Of a DNA stretch of 64,000 nucleotides, positions 52,548 to 61,384 are shown one piece after another. Location: contig CAWJGF010000015.1 in assembly GCA_963842335.1 (NCBI GenBank), positions 62,001 to 126,000 of the forward strand. The letters are read 5' to 3'. This stretch comes from PALSA-600 sp963842335 (GTDB taxonomy: Bacteria; Actinomycetota; Thermoleophilia; Gaiellales; Gaiellaceae). Both the position numbers and the translations under genes were made by a program. Within the stretch, counting starts at the first letter, position 1, and the number at the start of each line of letters is the position of its first letter. The notes below the pieces were generated by a model, which did no database searches, was not told the DNA's origin, and was given only the letters and a program-made list of their open reading frames with translations.

Positions 52548-53707
52548 TTCGATCCGCGCCCGCGCTTCGACTTGTAGACGAGCCGCGGCCGGGCCACTGT
52601 CATGCCGGTCTCCTCGAACCGCTCGACGTGGCCCTGCAAACGCGCAACGCGGCTGACATCGGCCTGCTGCTCGGGCAGCACGAGCGTGATTCCGACGCCG
52701 CCGCGGCCGGCGCGGCCGGTCCGACCGACGCGATGGGTGTACACGTCGGGCTCCTCGGGCGGGTCGAAGTTGATCACGTGCGTGATGTCGTCGACATCGA
52801 GGCCCCGTGCGGCGACGTCGGTGGCGACGAGCGTCTTCACCTTGCCGGTATCAAACCGCTGCAGCGCGCTCTCGCGCTGCGCCTGACCCTTGTCACCGTG
52901 AATCGCCGCCGCGTCGACGTCGTGACGACGCAGCTTCTCGACGAGCCGGTCGGCGCCTGCCTTCGTCCGTACGAACACGAGCGCAAGGCCGGTTTCGTCC
53001 TGCTTCAGGAGCTCCACGAGCGTCGAGACCTTGTTGTCCTGCGTGACCGCAACGAACCGGTGGTCGACATCGCCTGAGCGGCGATCGGCCGGCAGCTCAC
53101 CCTCGAAGCGTGCCGGGAAGTGCGTGTAGCGGCGCGCCAGCTCACCGACCTCACCGTCGAGCGTCGCGGAGAAGAACATCGTCTGGCGGTCGTCGTGTAG
53201 CCGCCGGACAAGCTTGTCGACCTGCGGCTTGAAGCCCATGTCGAGCATGCGGTCAGCCTCGTCGAGGACGAGGATCCGCACGTGGTCGAGGGTGACGAGG
53301 CCACGGTCGACGAGATCCTGGAGCCGGCCGGGGGTCGCCACCAGCACGTGTGCACGCTTCGCGTCGTCGGCCTGGGCCTTCAATGGCACGCCGCCGTACA
53401 CGGACGCAACCTTGACCTTGTCCCCGGCGATCAACGCGAACTCCTCGGTCACCTGCGCGCAGAGCTCACGCGTCGGCACGAGCACCAGCGCGAAGGGCTT
53501 CTCCGCGTCCGGGTCGACGAGCTGGGCGATCGGGATCGCGAAGGCCAGTGTCTTGCCCGAGCCCGTGGGGCTCTTGGCGAGAACGTCGCCGCCGCGGAGC
53601 GCCTCGGGGATGACGAGGCCTTGAATCTGGAACGGGGCTGCAATGCCGCGCGCAGCGAGCAATTCGCACACGGCGGGGGAAACCCCGAGGGAACGGAAAT
53701 CAGTCAC
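52541..53707 (-). CDS. DEAD-box RNA helicase
   Basis: ATP-dependent RNA helicase, 388 residues, just the two-domain core. Motifs in order are Q motif region (FQIQGLVIPEAL), I (SPTGSGKT), Ia (PTRELCAQV), Ib (TPGR), II (DEAD), III (SAT), IV (ALVFVRTK), V (ATDVAARGLDVD) and VI (HRVGRTGRAGR). It lacks the long C-terminal extensions of CsdA. The GTG at 53707 has AAGGAG 9 bases upstream, better placed than the TTG at 53716. The leader contains two hairpins. It is translationally linked to greA. Confidence 0.95.
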   Translation of the reverse strand: MTDFRSLGVSPAVCELLAARGIAAPFQIQGLVIPEALRGGDVLAKSPTGSGKTLAFAIPIAQLVDPDAEKPFALVLVPTRELCAQVTEEFALIAGDKVKVASVYGGVPLKAQADDAKRAHVLVATPGRLQDLVDRGLVTLDHVRILVLDEADRMLDMGFKPQVDKLVRRLHDDRQTMFFSATLDGEVGELARRYTHFPARFEGELPADRRSGDVDHRFVAVTQDNKVSTLVELLKQDETGLALVFVRTKAGADRLVEKLRRHDVDAAAIHGDKGQAQRESALQRFDTGKVKTLVATDVAARGLDVDDITHVINFDPPEEPDVYTHRVGRTGRAGRGGVGITLVLPEQQADVSRVARLQGHVERFEETGMTVARPRLVYKSKRGRGSKW

Positions 53708-53730
53708 TTGTCTCAACTCCTTCGGACGCC

Positions 53731-53788
53731 GAGATCGTGTCCGAAAGCAGGAGACGCGATCTCACAGGAGCACGACCATTCGTGCTCC
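53731..53788 (-). promoter_or_regulatory. Structured 5' leader of the DEAD-box helicase gene
   Basis: Two hairpins lie just before the helicase ribosome-binding site. GGAGCACGA (53767-53775) pairs perfectly with TCGTGCTCC (53780-53788) around a 4-base loop. GAGATCG (53731-53737) pairs with CGATCTC (53757-53763), extendable by a wobble pair. The leader could be an RNA-structure sensor for the helicase. Confidence 0.55.
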
Positions 53789-53833
53789 ATACCCCCAAAG
53801 TAGCAGGGGTTACGGACGACGCGCCTCCTTTTT

Positions 53834-54118
53834 TCAGGGGCGGGGATCGGGATCTTCGAGCAGGCGGAGCCGGTGCTCGAGCTGGGCGATGCGAAGCTCG
53901 AGCTCGTCCCAGTCCTCGCGAGTCACGAGCCCAAGCTCGCGGGCGAGACTCTGGATCCGCTGGCGCGTGCCCTCGCCTGCCCGCACGTAGTCACCACGCC
54001 AGCGCGAGGTCGCATCATCGAGCAGCGAGCGTGCGTCGTCGAACCGCGGGCCGAGCAGGGCGAGCACCCGGTCGAGCGTGTCACGCTCGGATGAGGGGCC
54101 GTTACCGGGCTCGTCCAT
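53834..54118 (-). CDS. Small coiled-coil protein
   Basis: 94 residues, no firm family. It is acidic and helical, ending in a heptad-like segment (REDWDELELRIAQLEHRLRLLED) like the BMFP/UbiK-type accessory coiled coils, which supports a trimeric bundle. It has no signal peptide or membrane helix. The ATG at 54118 overlaps the 3' end of secDF by 17 bp, so it is made with the secretion complex. A real gene is likely because of this coupling and clear coiled-coil pattern. Confidence 0.7.
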   Translation of the reverse strand: MDEPGNGPSSERDTLDRVLALLGPRFDDARSLLDDATSRWRGDYVRAGEGTRQRIQSLARELGLVTREDWDELELRIAQLEHRLRLLEDPDPRP

Positions 54119-56936
54119 GGGGACGTGACTTTCGCCGCTGCCGGCGCCGCTCGAGTTTTGCGTCCTGTCCTTCGGTGATCGACGTGACGCCGTCCTCGAT
54201 CACGTCGAGCGGTGTCTCGGGCATCGGCTCGGCGGCCGCGGCCTGCTCGGCCTCAGCGAGGAAGCGGTCGGCACGCACACCCTCCGGCATGGCCTGTCCC
54301 CTCCGCCGCACGTACTCCGGATCACGGCGTTCCTTCCAGAAGTTGAGGAGCGGTGCAGCGATGAAGATCGATGAATACGCACCAGAGGTGACGCCGATCA
54401 GCAACGCGAAGGCGAAATCCTGCAGCGTCGCGCCTCCGAAGAAGAAGAGTGCACCCACCGGGAGCAGCGTGATGAAGGTCGTCGCCAGCGAACGCCGGAT
54501 CGTCTCCCACAACGAGACGTTCGTGATCGTTGCGAACGACGCACGCCGCATGATCGGCACGTTCTCGCGGATCCGGTCGAAGATGATGATCGTGTCGTAG
54601 ATCGAGTACCCGAGCACGGTCAGCACCGCAGCGACGGTCGCTTCCGTCACCTCCCGCCCGGTCACTGAGTACACGCCCACCGTGATCAGCACGTCGTGCA
54701 ACATCGCTGCGATCACGGGGATCGCGAACGCGAGCCCACGGAATCTGATCGTGATGTACAGCGTGATCACGAGCAGCGAGAAGATGATCGCGATCACGGC
54801 CGAGCGCGCGATTTGCCGCCCGAAGCTCGACGAGACGTTCTTGGTGCTGACCCCCTCGGCGTTCACCTTCGTCCTCAAGTCGTTGGTCAGCGTCGTCTGC
54901 TCGGCCGGCTTCAGCTTCTTCAGGCGAACCTGGAAGCTCTTGAAGTCCTCGCCGCCGTTCGACGAAGCGCCACGGCCCTGCACGACCGCGTCCTTCGCGT
55001 GCCCGATCGCAGCGGTCTGCGCGCGCACATCTGCGATCGGCGTCGGCGTTGCGGTCTTGAACGTCATCTGCACGCCGCCGCGGAAGTCGATGCCGAGGTT
55101 GAGGCCACGGGTCGCGAGCGACGCGACGCTGACGACGAGGATCACTCCGGAGATCGCGAACCAGAGCATCGTCCGCTTCATGAAGTCGATCTGGAGGAAG
55201 CGCCCGCGCTGCGAGTGGTGCGCGCCCATGAAGCTCGGGTTGTCGAACCACTTGAAGCCGGCGAGCAATCCGAGCATCGCCCGCGTCGCTGCGACTGCAG
55301 TGATCAGCGACACCACGGTGCCGATCAGCAGCATCAGCGCGAAGCCCTTCACGCCGGCGGTCGCGACGGCGAAGAGAATCAGCGCGGTGATCGCCGTCAC
55401 GACGTTTGCGTCGATGATCGTGCGGAAGCCCTTGGCGTAGCCGTTCGCAATCGCGGCGCGCATCGACTTACCGGACCGAGACTCCTCCTTGATGCGTTCG
55501 AACACGACGACGTTCGCGTCGGCCGCGACACCGATCGTGAGGATCAGGCCGGCGAATCCCGGCAGCGTCAGCGTCACGCCGAAGAGCAGGATCGCGGCGT
55601 ACATGAATGCGGCGTAGATGCCGAGGCCGAGCACCGCGACGAGGCCGAGGAACCGGTACAGGATGAGAAGGAACAGGGCGACGAGGATCAGGCCGCCGAT
55701 CGCGGCATCGCGCGCCTGGTTCAGCGAGTCCTTGCCGAGTGTCGCCGAGACCTCGGTGTTCTCGAGCGGGACGAACTTGACCGGGAGGGCGCCGGTCTGC
55801 AGGACGAGGGCGAGGTTCTTCGCCTCGTTGGCGCTCGCCATGCCCGTGATCTGCGCGCCGCCGCCGGCCGGGTCGATGCCGTCCGGATACTGCTTGTAAT
55901 CGATCGACGGGAACGAGCGGATCTCGTTGTCCAGGACGATCGCGAAGTGCTGCTGCACGTTCTGGATCGACCCGCGCACCGCCTCGTTCTTCGTGACCCT
56001 GTGGAACGCCTTGTTGCCCTTCCCGGTGAACTGCATGAGCACGATCGGCGCGCCCGAGGTCGGATCGAAGTCCGCGCGCGTGCCGGAGAGGCTCAGGTCC
56101 TTGCCGGTCATGTTCGGATACGGGCCGTAGCGGTCGAGCGGGTACAGGCCGTGCTTGAAGAGGTAGTAGTCGGTCAGTCCCGCCGGTGGCACGCCGACCG
56201 GGTCGCCTGGGCAGACGGCGGCACTCAGGCTCGTGCACGTGATCACCGTCGTCCGGCGCGGGACCGGCAGCACCTTGAAGCCCTTCGGGATCTTGCCGGC
56301 ATACGAATCGAGCAAGCCGGCATTGCCCGTGACGGGATCGCGATGGAGCTGCTCGACCGGCCCTGCCGCGCGGACCCACACCGTGGTCGTCGTCGTCTTC
56401 TTGTTCTTGCCGGTTCCTGTCGTCGAATGCACCTTCACCGGCTTGAAGAGCACGTACTCGCTCGGCGAGCCGACCTTTGCGGAGGCCTGCACGCGCGAGA
56501 GCAACTGGTAGAGGCTGCGGGTTGCGACCGGGACCCCGGTGCTCGTCACCGACGGCGGGACGAGGGCGGGCTCGAGGTCGTACAGCTCGAGCTGCGCCGT
56601 CTGGCCGATGATCGCCGCGGCCTGCTGCGGGTTGTGCACGCCGGCGAGCTCGATCACGATCTCGTCCGGGGTCTGGGTGCGAATCTCCGGTGAGGCCACG
56701 CCGAGCTTGTCGACGCGGTTGCGCATGATCGACACGGAGCGGGTCAGGTCGTCCGGCGTCAGCTTGTGCCCCTTGGGCGGCTGCGCCTTCAACACGACCT
56801 CGAGGCCGCCCTGCAGGTCGAGTCCCTTCTTCACCGACCGGTGCAGCGGCGAGCCGGGAACGATCAGGAGCCCGACACCGACGAGCGCGAGCACGATCAG
56901 CAGGACGAGAACGAGGTGGCTACGCCGGGACGTCAC
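54102..56936 (-). CDS. secDF: Fused protein translocase subunit SecDF
   Basis: 944 residues joining SecD and SecF, which use proton motive force to pull exported proteins out of the Sec channel. SecD (about 1-590) has the first membrane helix, LDLQGGLEVVLKA, a large periplasmic P1 domain with repeats, and helices near VLGLGIYAAFMYAAILL. SecF (about 610-890) opens with DFMKRTMLWFAISGVILVV and has LNLGIDFRGGVQMTFKT and YSIYDTIIIFDRIREN. The C-terminus is basic (KLERRRQRRKSRPHGRAR). The start is GTG at 56936; yajC lies 11 bp upstream. Confidence 0.96.
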   Translation of the reverse strand: MTSRRSHLVLVLLIVLALVGVGLLIVPGSPLHRSVKKGLDLQGGLEVVLKAQPPKGHKLTPDDLTRSVSIMRNRVDKLGVASPEIRTQTPDEIVIELAGVHNPQQAAAIIGQTAQLELYDLEPALVPPSVTSTGVPVATRSLYQLLSRVQASAKVGSPSEYVLFKPVKVHSTTGTGKNKKTTTTTVWVRAAGPVEQLHRDPVTGNAGLLDSYAGKIPKGFKVLPVPRRTTVITCTSLSAAVCPGDPVGVPPAGLTDYYLFKHGLYPLDRYGPYPNMTGKDLSLSGTRADFDPTSGAPIVLMQFTGKGNKAFHRVTKNEAVRGSIQNVQQHFAIVLDNEIRSFPSIDYKQYPDGIDPAGGGAQITGMASANEAKNLALVLQTGALPVKFVPLENTEVSATLGKDSLNQARDAAIGGLILVALFLLILYRFLGLVAVLGLGIYAAFMYAAILLFGVTLTLPGFAGLILTIGVAADANVVVFERIKEESRSGKSMRAAIANGYAKGFRTIIDANVVTAITALILFAVATAGVKGFALMLLIGTVVSLITAVAATRAMLGLLAGFKWFDNPSFMGAHHSQRGRFLQIDFMKRTMLWFAISGVILVVSVASLATRGLNLGIDFRGGVQMTFKTATPTPIADVRAQTAAIGHAKDAVVQGRGASSNGGEDFKSFQVRLKKLKPAEQTTLTNDLRTKVNAEGVSTKNVSSSFGRQIARSAVIAIIFSLLVITLYITIRFRGLAFAIPVIAAMLHDVLITVGVYSVTGREVTEATVAAVLTVLGYSIYDTIIIFDRIRENVPIMRRASFATITNVSLWETIRRSLATTFITLLPVGALFFFGGATLQDFAFALLIGVTSGAYSSIFIAAPLLNFWKERRDPEYVRRRGQAMPEGVRADRFLAEAEQAAAAEPMPETPLDVIEDGVTSITEGQDAKLERRRQRRKSRPHGRAR

Positions 56937-56947
56937 GGGCCGGAAGG

Positions 56948-57319
56948 TTAGCGGGGTTCCATGGGTGTTTCGGGGATAGTTTCGGTGTGATCGTCCCCGC
57001 CAGGCTCGGGCGCGGGTTGCGCCTCGGGCTCGGCTTCGGCGTCGGGGTCGGCTTCCACCTCGACCTCGATCTCCCTGGCAACCGCCGCGATCGCGCGCCG
57101 GTCGAGCGTCACGACGACGCCCGGTGCGATCTCGATTTGAGCGGTGTCCTCACTCAGCTCCTCGACGACGCCGTGCAGGCCGCCCGCGGTGATGATCTCG
57201 TCACCGGTCTCGATCGAGTCCTGCATGGCGGAGTGCTGGTTGCGGCGGCGTTTCGACGGCAGCACGAACAACGCCCAGATGGCCCCGAGAATCACGATCA
57301 GGATCAGGAATCCGTCCAC
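56948..57319 (-). CDS. yajC: Preprotein translocase subunit YajC
   Basis: 123-residue single-pass membrane protein of the SecDF-YajC complex. The membrane helix is GFLILIVILGAIWALFVLPS. It is followed by the family motif RRNQHSAMQDSIETGDEIITAGGLHGVV. The C-terminal tail is unusually acidic (VEVEADPDAEAEPEAQPAPE). The start is GTG at 57319, overlapping the tgt stop by 16 bp. The order tgt-yajC-secDF is the classic one. Confidence 0.95.
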   Translation of the reverse strand: MDGFLILIVILGAIWALFVLPSKRRRNQHSAMQDSIETGDEIITAGGLHGVVEELSEDTAQIEIAPGVVVTLDRRAIAAVAREIEVEVEADPDAEAEPEAQPAPEPGGDDHTETIPETPMEPR

Positions 57320-58464
57320 GCCAACCTTTCCAACCGCTCGCGCTTGTAGGAGGCGAACCCGCCGGCGGCGATCGCGTCGCGCGCTCCCCGGGTCAGCTCG
57401 ATCAGGAAGCGTAGATTGTGGAGCGAGAGCAGGCGCAGGCCGAGCAGCTCGTTCTGGTTGACGAGGTGCCGGATGTACGCCCGGGTGAACCGCGCGCAGG
57501 CCGGGCAATCGCAGCTCGCGTCGAGTGGCGCTTCGTCGCGAGCGAAGCGGGCGTTTCGGAGGTTCAGGCGTCCTTCGTTCGTAAGCGCGCTGCCTGTTCG
57601 CGCGGTGCGGGTCGGCAGGACGCAGTCGAACATGTCGACGCCGGCATCGATCACCTCGAGGATGCCGACGGGGTCGCCGATCCCCATGAAGTAGCGGGGC
57701 TTCTCCGCCGGCAGAAGCTGCGCGCTTACCGCGGTGGCCTCGAACATCGGCCCTCGGTCTTCGCCGATCGCAAGGCCGCCGATCGCGTTGCCGTCGAAGT
57801 CGAGCTCGGCGATCTCTTCGCTCGAGCGGCGGCGGAGCTCGGCGTCGATCCCGCCCTGGGTGATCCCGAAGCGCAGCTGGCCGTCGGCGCGGGGCGCATC
57901 GCGCTGGCGTCTCGCCCACTCCGTCGTGCGCCGAACTGAGTCCTCGAGCGCCCGGCGCGGGACACCCGCAGGCGGTACCTGGTCGAGGCACATTGCGATG
58001 TCGCTGCCGAGGTTCGCCTGGATGCGGGCGGCGAGCTCGGGCGTGAACTGCGTCGCGGTCCCGTCGTAGACGCTGCGAAAGGTGACGCCCTCGTCGTCGA
58101 CCTTCAGGATCGTGTCCCGCAGTGAAAACACCTGAAAGCCACCGGAGTCGGTCAGGATCGGCGCGTCCCAGCTCATGAAGCGATGCAGGCCACCGAGCTC
58201 GCGGATCAGCTCATCGCCCGGCCGGAAGTGCAGGTGGTAGGTGTTGCCGAGAAGGATCTGCGCCCCGAGATCGCGCACCTCGTCGGGATGCAGCGTCTTC
58301 ACGGTTCCTTTCGTGCCGACGGGCATGAAGACCGGCGTCTCGACCTCGCCGTGCGCGGTGCGCAGCACCCCGGCCCGCGCCGCCCCGTCGGTCGCCTGCA
58401 CCTCGAAGACAGAGCTCCCCGGGCCACGACCTGTCGCCAAGCGAGGGTTACGAGAGTGCGACAT
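57304..58464 (-). CDS. tgt: tRNA-guanine transglycosylase
   Basis: Exchanges guanine-34 for preQ1 in queuosine tRNA modification. It is 386 residues. Catalytic Asp regions are in LTDSGGFQVFSL and DMFDCVLPTRTARTG, and the zinc site is CDCPACARFTRAYIRHL. Family homology begins at SVFEVQATDG (about residue 18). The nearest starts before it are ATG at 58464 and TTG at 58440, and both lie inside repeat copy B (58434-58475), so the first ~17 residues are encoded by the repeat. It overlaps yajC by 16 bp. Confidence 0.95.
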   Translation of the reverse strand: MSHSRNPRLATGRGPGSSVFEVQATDGAARAGVLRTAHGEVETPVFMPVGTKGTVKTLHPDEVRDLGAQILLGNTYHLHFRPGDELIRELGGLHRFMSWDAPILTDSGGFQVFSLRDTILKVDDEGVTFRSVYDGTATQFTPELAARIQANLGSDIAMCLDQVPPAGVPRRALEDSVRRTTEWARRQRDAPRADGQLRFGITQGGIDAELRRRSSEEIAELDFDGNAIGGLAIGEDRGPMFEATAVSAQLLPAEKPRYFMGIGDPVGILEVIDAGVDMFDCVLPTRTARTGSALTNEGRLNLRNARFARDEAPLDASCDCPACARFTRAYIRHLVNQNELLGLRLLSLHNLRFLIELTRGARDAIAAGGFASYKRERLERLAWTDS

Positions 58465-58475
58465 TTCGTCCACAG
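58434..58475. repeat. 42-bp repeat, copy B (contains tgt start)
   Basis: Identical at 39 of 42 positions to copy A at 58693-58734, in the same orientation. The core is CGAGGGTTACGA, followed after one varying base by AGTGCGACATTTC. It covers the start codon and first codons of tgt. Confidence 0.85.
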
Positions 58476-58483
58476 CCGCTCGA

Positions 58484-58519
58484 GACCACGCTCAAGACCG
58501 CGCTCAAGACCGCGCTCAA
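58484..58519. repeat. Three tandem 12-bp units between the 42-bp repeats
   Basis: GACCACGCTCAA is followed by GACCGCGCTCAA twice. The tract lies just after copy B in the 270-bp queA-tgt intergenic region. No gene is seen in this gap. Confidence 0.75.
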
Positions 58520-58692
58520 ACCCCGACCCGGAGCGGGACAGCGCTCGCGTGGCCGTGTCCGGTGGCCGAATCCCCAGGCGTAGAGGCGACTCTTCTCCTC
58601 GACGGCCAGGTCCGGGCCGGACAACCAGTGGTCTGACCAAGTGTGGAGAGACGCGAACAACTCGCAGGCAGCACTCGCCGATCCATGGCTGT

Positions 58693-58734
58693 TCGCCAAT
58701 CGAGGGTTACGACAGTGCGACATTTCATCCACAG
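58693..58734. repeat. 42-bp repeat, copy A (next to queA stop)
   Basis: The same 42-bp sequence as copy B with three changes. It ends directly beside the queA stop codon (58735-58737), so the two copies bracket about 217 bp of non-coding DNA between queA and tgt. Confidence 0.85.
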
Positions 58735-59664
58735 TCACAGGATCAGCATCGCATCGCCGAACGAGTAGAAGCGGTAGTGCTCTTCGATCGCGACGGCGTA
58801 CAGGCGCCGCACCTCCTCCACGCCTGCGAAGGCCATCACGAGGGCGAGCAGCGTCGAGCGCGGCAGGTGGAAGTTCGTCACCAGGTGATCGACCCGCCGA
58901 AACGCGAAGCCCGGCGTGATGAAGAGCTCCGTCCGGCCGCTCAACGGGCCGCCTGCCGCCAGCGTCTCGAGCACCCGCACGGTGGTCGTTCCGACGGCAA
59001 GCACCCGATCGGCGCGCGTGATCCGAGACCACGCCTCACTCGACACCGAGTACCGCTCGCCGTGAATCGAGTGCTCCTCGACGATCTCGCTGTGCAACGG
59101 GCGGAACGTGTCGAGGCCGACGTGGAGCGTCACGCGCTCCACCTCGAGGCGCGCGAGCAGCTCCGGCGTGAAGTGCAACCCTGCGGTTGGCGCCGCTGCC
59201 GACCCACGCTCGTCGGCGTAGACCGTCTGGTACCGCTCCGCATCCTCGAGCGGCTCTGTGATGTACGGGGGCAGTGGTGCCTTCCCCCCTGGATCGCCGT
59301 GCACGCGAACCCGCCAACGACCCTCGCCCAGATGCTCGATGAACTCCACCTCCCCGTACCGCTCCCCGGCGCGCAGCTTCCGTGTCGGCCGGGCGAGCGC
59401 TTCCCAGAGATCCCCTTCGAGCTGCTCGAGGAGCAGCACCTCCCCGCGCGGTCGCTCGATCGGGATCCGCGCCGGCACGACACGCGTGTCGTTCACCACC
59501 ACGAGTGACGGCGGCAGGAGCTCGGGCAGCTCGCGAAAGACGCGATGCTCGACTTCGCCGGTAGAACGTCTGTACACGAGCAAGCGCGACTCGTCCCGCC
59601 GTGCCGCTGGGTGCTGTGCGATCAGCTCCGTCGGCAGGTCGTAGTCGAGCTCGCTGCTCTCCAT
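58735..59664 (-). CDS. queA: S-adenosylmethionine:tRNA ribosyltransferase-isomerase
   Basis: Moves the ribosyl part of SAM onto preQ1-tRNA to form epoxyqueuosine. It is 309 residues, shorter than the common 340-360. Motifs include SELDYDLPTELIAQHPAARRD, VVNDTRVVPARI, APTAGLHFTPELLARLE, VGTTTVRVLE and the end VTNFHLPRSTLLALVMAFAG. It precedes tgt in the same direction, giving the last two queuosine steps side by side, but a repeat-bearing gap of about 270 bp separates them. Confidence 0.95.
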   Translation of the reverse strand: MESSELDYDLPTELIAQHPAARRDESRLLVYRRSTGEVEHRVFRELPELLPPSLVVVNDTRVVPARIPIERPRGEVLLLEQLEGDLWEALARPTRKLRAGERYGEVEFIEHLGEGRWRVRVHGDPGGKAPLPPYITEPLEDAERYQTVYADERGSAAAPTAGLHFTPELLARLEVERVTLHVGLDTFRPLHSEIVEEHSIHGERYSVSSEAWSRITRADRVLAVGTTTVRVLETLAAGGPLSGRTELFITPGFAFRRVDHLVTNFHLPRSTLLALVMAFAGVEEVRRLYAVAIEEHYRFYSFGDAMLIL

Positions 59665-59690
59665 CCGGTGGGGACGGTAGCTTCGCGCGC

Positions 59691-59987
59691 ATGGAAGAGA
59701 TCCGGAACGCCCTACGTGAAGGCCTCCGCGAGGAGGCCGCCCCGATCTCGCGTCGCCTGGCCGAGGTCAAGGGGCTCTCGAACAACGCGGTCCGACGGCT
59801 CGGGTCGATCGAAGCGACGATCGAATCGGAGCGCGCGGCCCGCGTCGACGACCTCGCGCTGCTCGTCGAGCTGCTGACCGAGGGCTGGCGGGCGATGAAC
59901 GCCCGGCTCGAGCGCATCGAGGAGCTCCTGCAGGCCGAAGAGCCGGGCGCGGCGGTCTACCGCCTGCCGACAGCCGACCTCGGCTGA
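59691..59987 (+). CDS. Small coiled-coil protein
   Basis: 98 residues, family not recognised. It is highly charged and helical (MEEIRNALREGLREEAAPIS, then LLVELLTEGWRAMNARLERI), predicted to form a coiled coil. It has no signal peptide or membrane helix. The ATG at 59691 starts 27 bp from the divergent queA. The last 31 bp overlap the 3' end of the convergent histidine kinase. Coding status is supported by the amphipathic helix pattern only. Confidence 0.6.
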   Translation: MEEIRNALREGLREEAAPISRRLAEVKGLSNNAVRRLGSIEATIESERAARVDDLALLVELLTEGWRAMNARLERIEELLQAEEPGAAVYRLPTADLG

Positions 59988-61378
59988 GCACCGTTCGCCG
60001 GTAGTACGAGCTCGAACTTCGAGCCACGTCCGACTTCGGATTCGAGCTCGATCCGCCCGCCGAGCGCAGCCGAGATCTCCTTCGCGATCGCAAGACCGAG
60101 TCCCGTCCCTCCGCCGAGCTCGGAGACGAACGGGCGGAAGAGCCGTTCGCGTGCCTCGGGGCGGATGCCGGGGCCTGAATCCTCGACTGCGACGTGCACC
60201 GTCCCGTTTCGTTGCGCGAGCCCGAGCGAGACTCGCCCGCCGTCCGGCGTGGCCCTGAAGGCGTTCGAGAGGAGGTTCCCCACCACCTGGAGAACGCGAT
60301 CGCCGTCCGAGATGATCACCAGCTGTTCGGGCACGTCCTGGCGGTAGTCGATGTTGCGGCGCTGCGCCTCATCTCGATAACGCTCAAACGCCTGCTCGAG
60401 GAGGGTCGCCATGTCGACCTCCTCCGTCATCACCGTGAATCGATGGGTGTCGAGCTTCGCGAGATCGAGAATGTCGCCGACGAGCCGCTCGAGCCGGTGG
60501 GTCTCGAGCTCGACCGTCTCGAGAGACGACTGGCGCAGCTCGGGATCGACGACGACCCCCTCCAGGAGGGCGGCAACGTGCCCTCGAATCGCGGTCAGAG
60601 GCGTGCGCAGCTCGTGCGACACCGACATCAGGAAGTTGCGCTCCATCACCTCGACCTCGGCGAGTCGCTCTGTCATCTCACCGAAACGCTCGCTGAGATG
60701 CCCGAGCTCGCCGGGCGCGTTCTTCGGCACCGCGACGGCGTAGTTCCCTGCCGCGACCTCGTCGGCCGCATAGGAGAGCTGCAACACCGGCCGGACGATG
60801 CGCCGCGAGAGATACCAGCCGAATAGGCCGGCGACCAGCAGACCGAGCAGTCCCGCGATCGCCAATCGCTCGACCAGTGCAGCGACGCTGTGGCTGACGT
60901 CGGTCTTCGGCGTCGCGACGATGATCGCGCCGATCGGCGTGGTCGTCCCCTGCTTCGTGAGGAAGATCGGGTTGGCAACCGCGAGGTACGTTCGCCGCGC
61001 CCCCGGTGGCTTCAACTCAAATGCAAGCGAACGGCCTGACGTCCAGTCGATCGTCTTGAGCGGCAAACGGTGCAGCCCAGCGATCTGCCCGGGAAAGAGC
61101 CGTTTCGGCCCGACGAAGTAGATCTTGTCGCCGGTGGCCTGCTCGAGGGTGTCTGCGTCGAACGTGGTCGGCGCGCGTGTGTCCTTCGGGTTTCCGTAGC
61201 TCGATGCGGGCGAGTACAGCTGCGCGATGCCGTGCGCCTCGCGGCTCAGCTTCGTCAGCGCCTGGTCATGTGCGAACTGCTGGAAGAGCCGGACCGAGAT
61301 CGCGGTCGTGATCAGACCCGCGATCAGGATCCCCGCAAGGAAGATGAGTGGCAGGCGGACGCGGAGCGAGCTGAGCAC
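59957..61378 (-). CDS. Sensor histidine kinase (EnvZ/BaeS-like)
   Basis: 473 residues. It has a first membrane helix (LPLIFLAGILIAGLITTAISV), an extracytoplasmic domain of about 130 residues, a second helix (LAIAGLLGLLVAGLFGWYLS), a HAMP domain (RRIVRPVLQLSYAADEVAAG), a HisKA domain with H255 in LMSVSHELRTPLTAIRGH, and HATPase_c (N box VVGNLLSNAFRATPDGG, G1 VEDSGPGIR, G2 GGGTGLGLAIAK). It pairs with the OmpR-type regulator 6 bp upstream. Confidence 0.95.
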   Translation of the reverse strand: MLSSLRVRLPLIFLAGILIAGLITTAISVRLFQQFAHDQALTKLSREAHGIAQLYSPASSYGNPKDTRAPTTFDADTLEQATGDKIYFVGPKRLFPGQIAGLHRLPLKTIDWTSGRSLAFELKPPGARRTYLAVANPIFLTKQGTTTPIGAIIVATPKTDVSHSVAALVERLAIAGLLGLLVAGLFGWYLSRRIVRPVLQLSYAADEVAAGNYAVAVPKNAPGELGHLSERFGEMTERLAEVEVMERNFLMSVSHELRTPLTAIRGHVAALLEGVVVDPELRQSSLETVELETHRLERLVGDILDLAKLDTHRFTVMTEEVDMATLLEQAFERYRDEAQRRNIDYRQDVPEQLVIISDGDRVLQVVGNLLSNAFRATPDGGRVSLGLAQRNGTVHVAVEDSGPGIRPEARERLFRPFVSELGGGTGLGLAIAKEISAALGGRIELESEVGRGSKFELVLPANGAQPRSAVGRR

Positions 61379-61384
61379 AGAAGC

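Noticed and set aside
53820..53840. T-run as a plus-strand terminator
   Set aside because: No plus-strand gene ends before it. The T-run is simply the complement of an A-run after the small coiled-coil gene's stop.
54696..56693. Long plus-strand open frame (about 665 codons)
   Set aside because: It lies wholly antisense to secDF, is Arg/Asp/Glu/His-rich with no domain, and is a GC-bias shadow frame.
58434..58734. CRISPR array
   Set aside because: Only two 42-bp copies and a short 12-bp tandem tract; no regular spacers and no cas genes.
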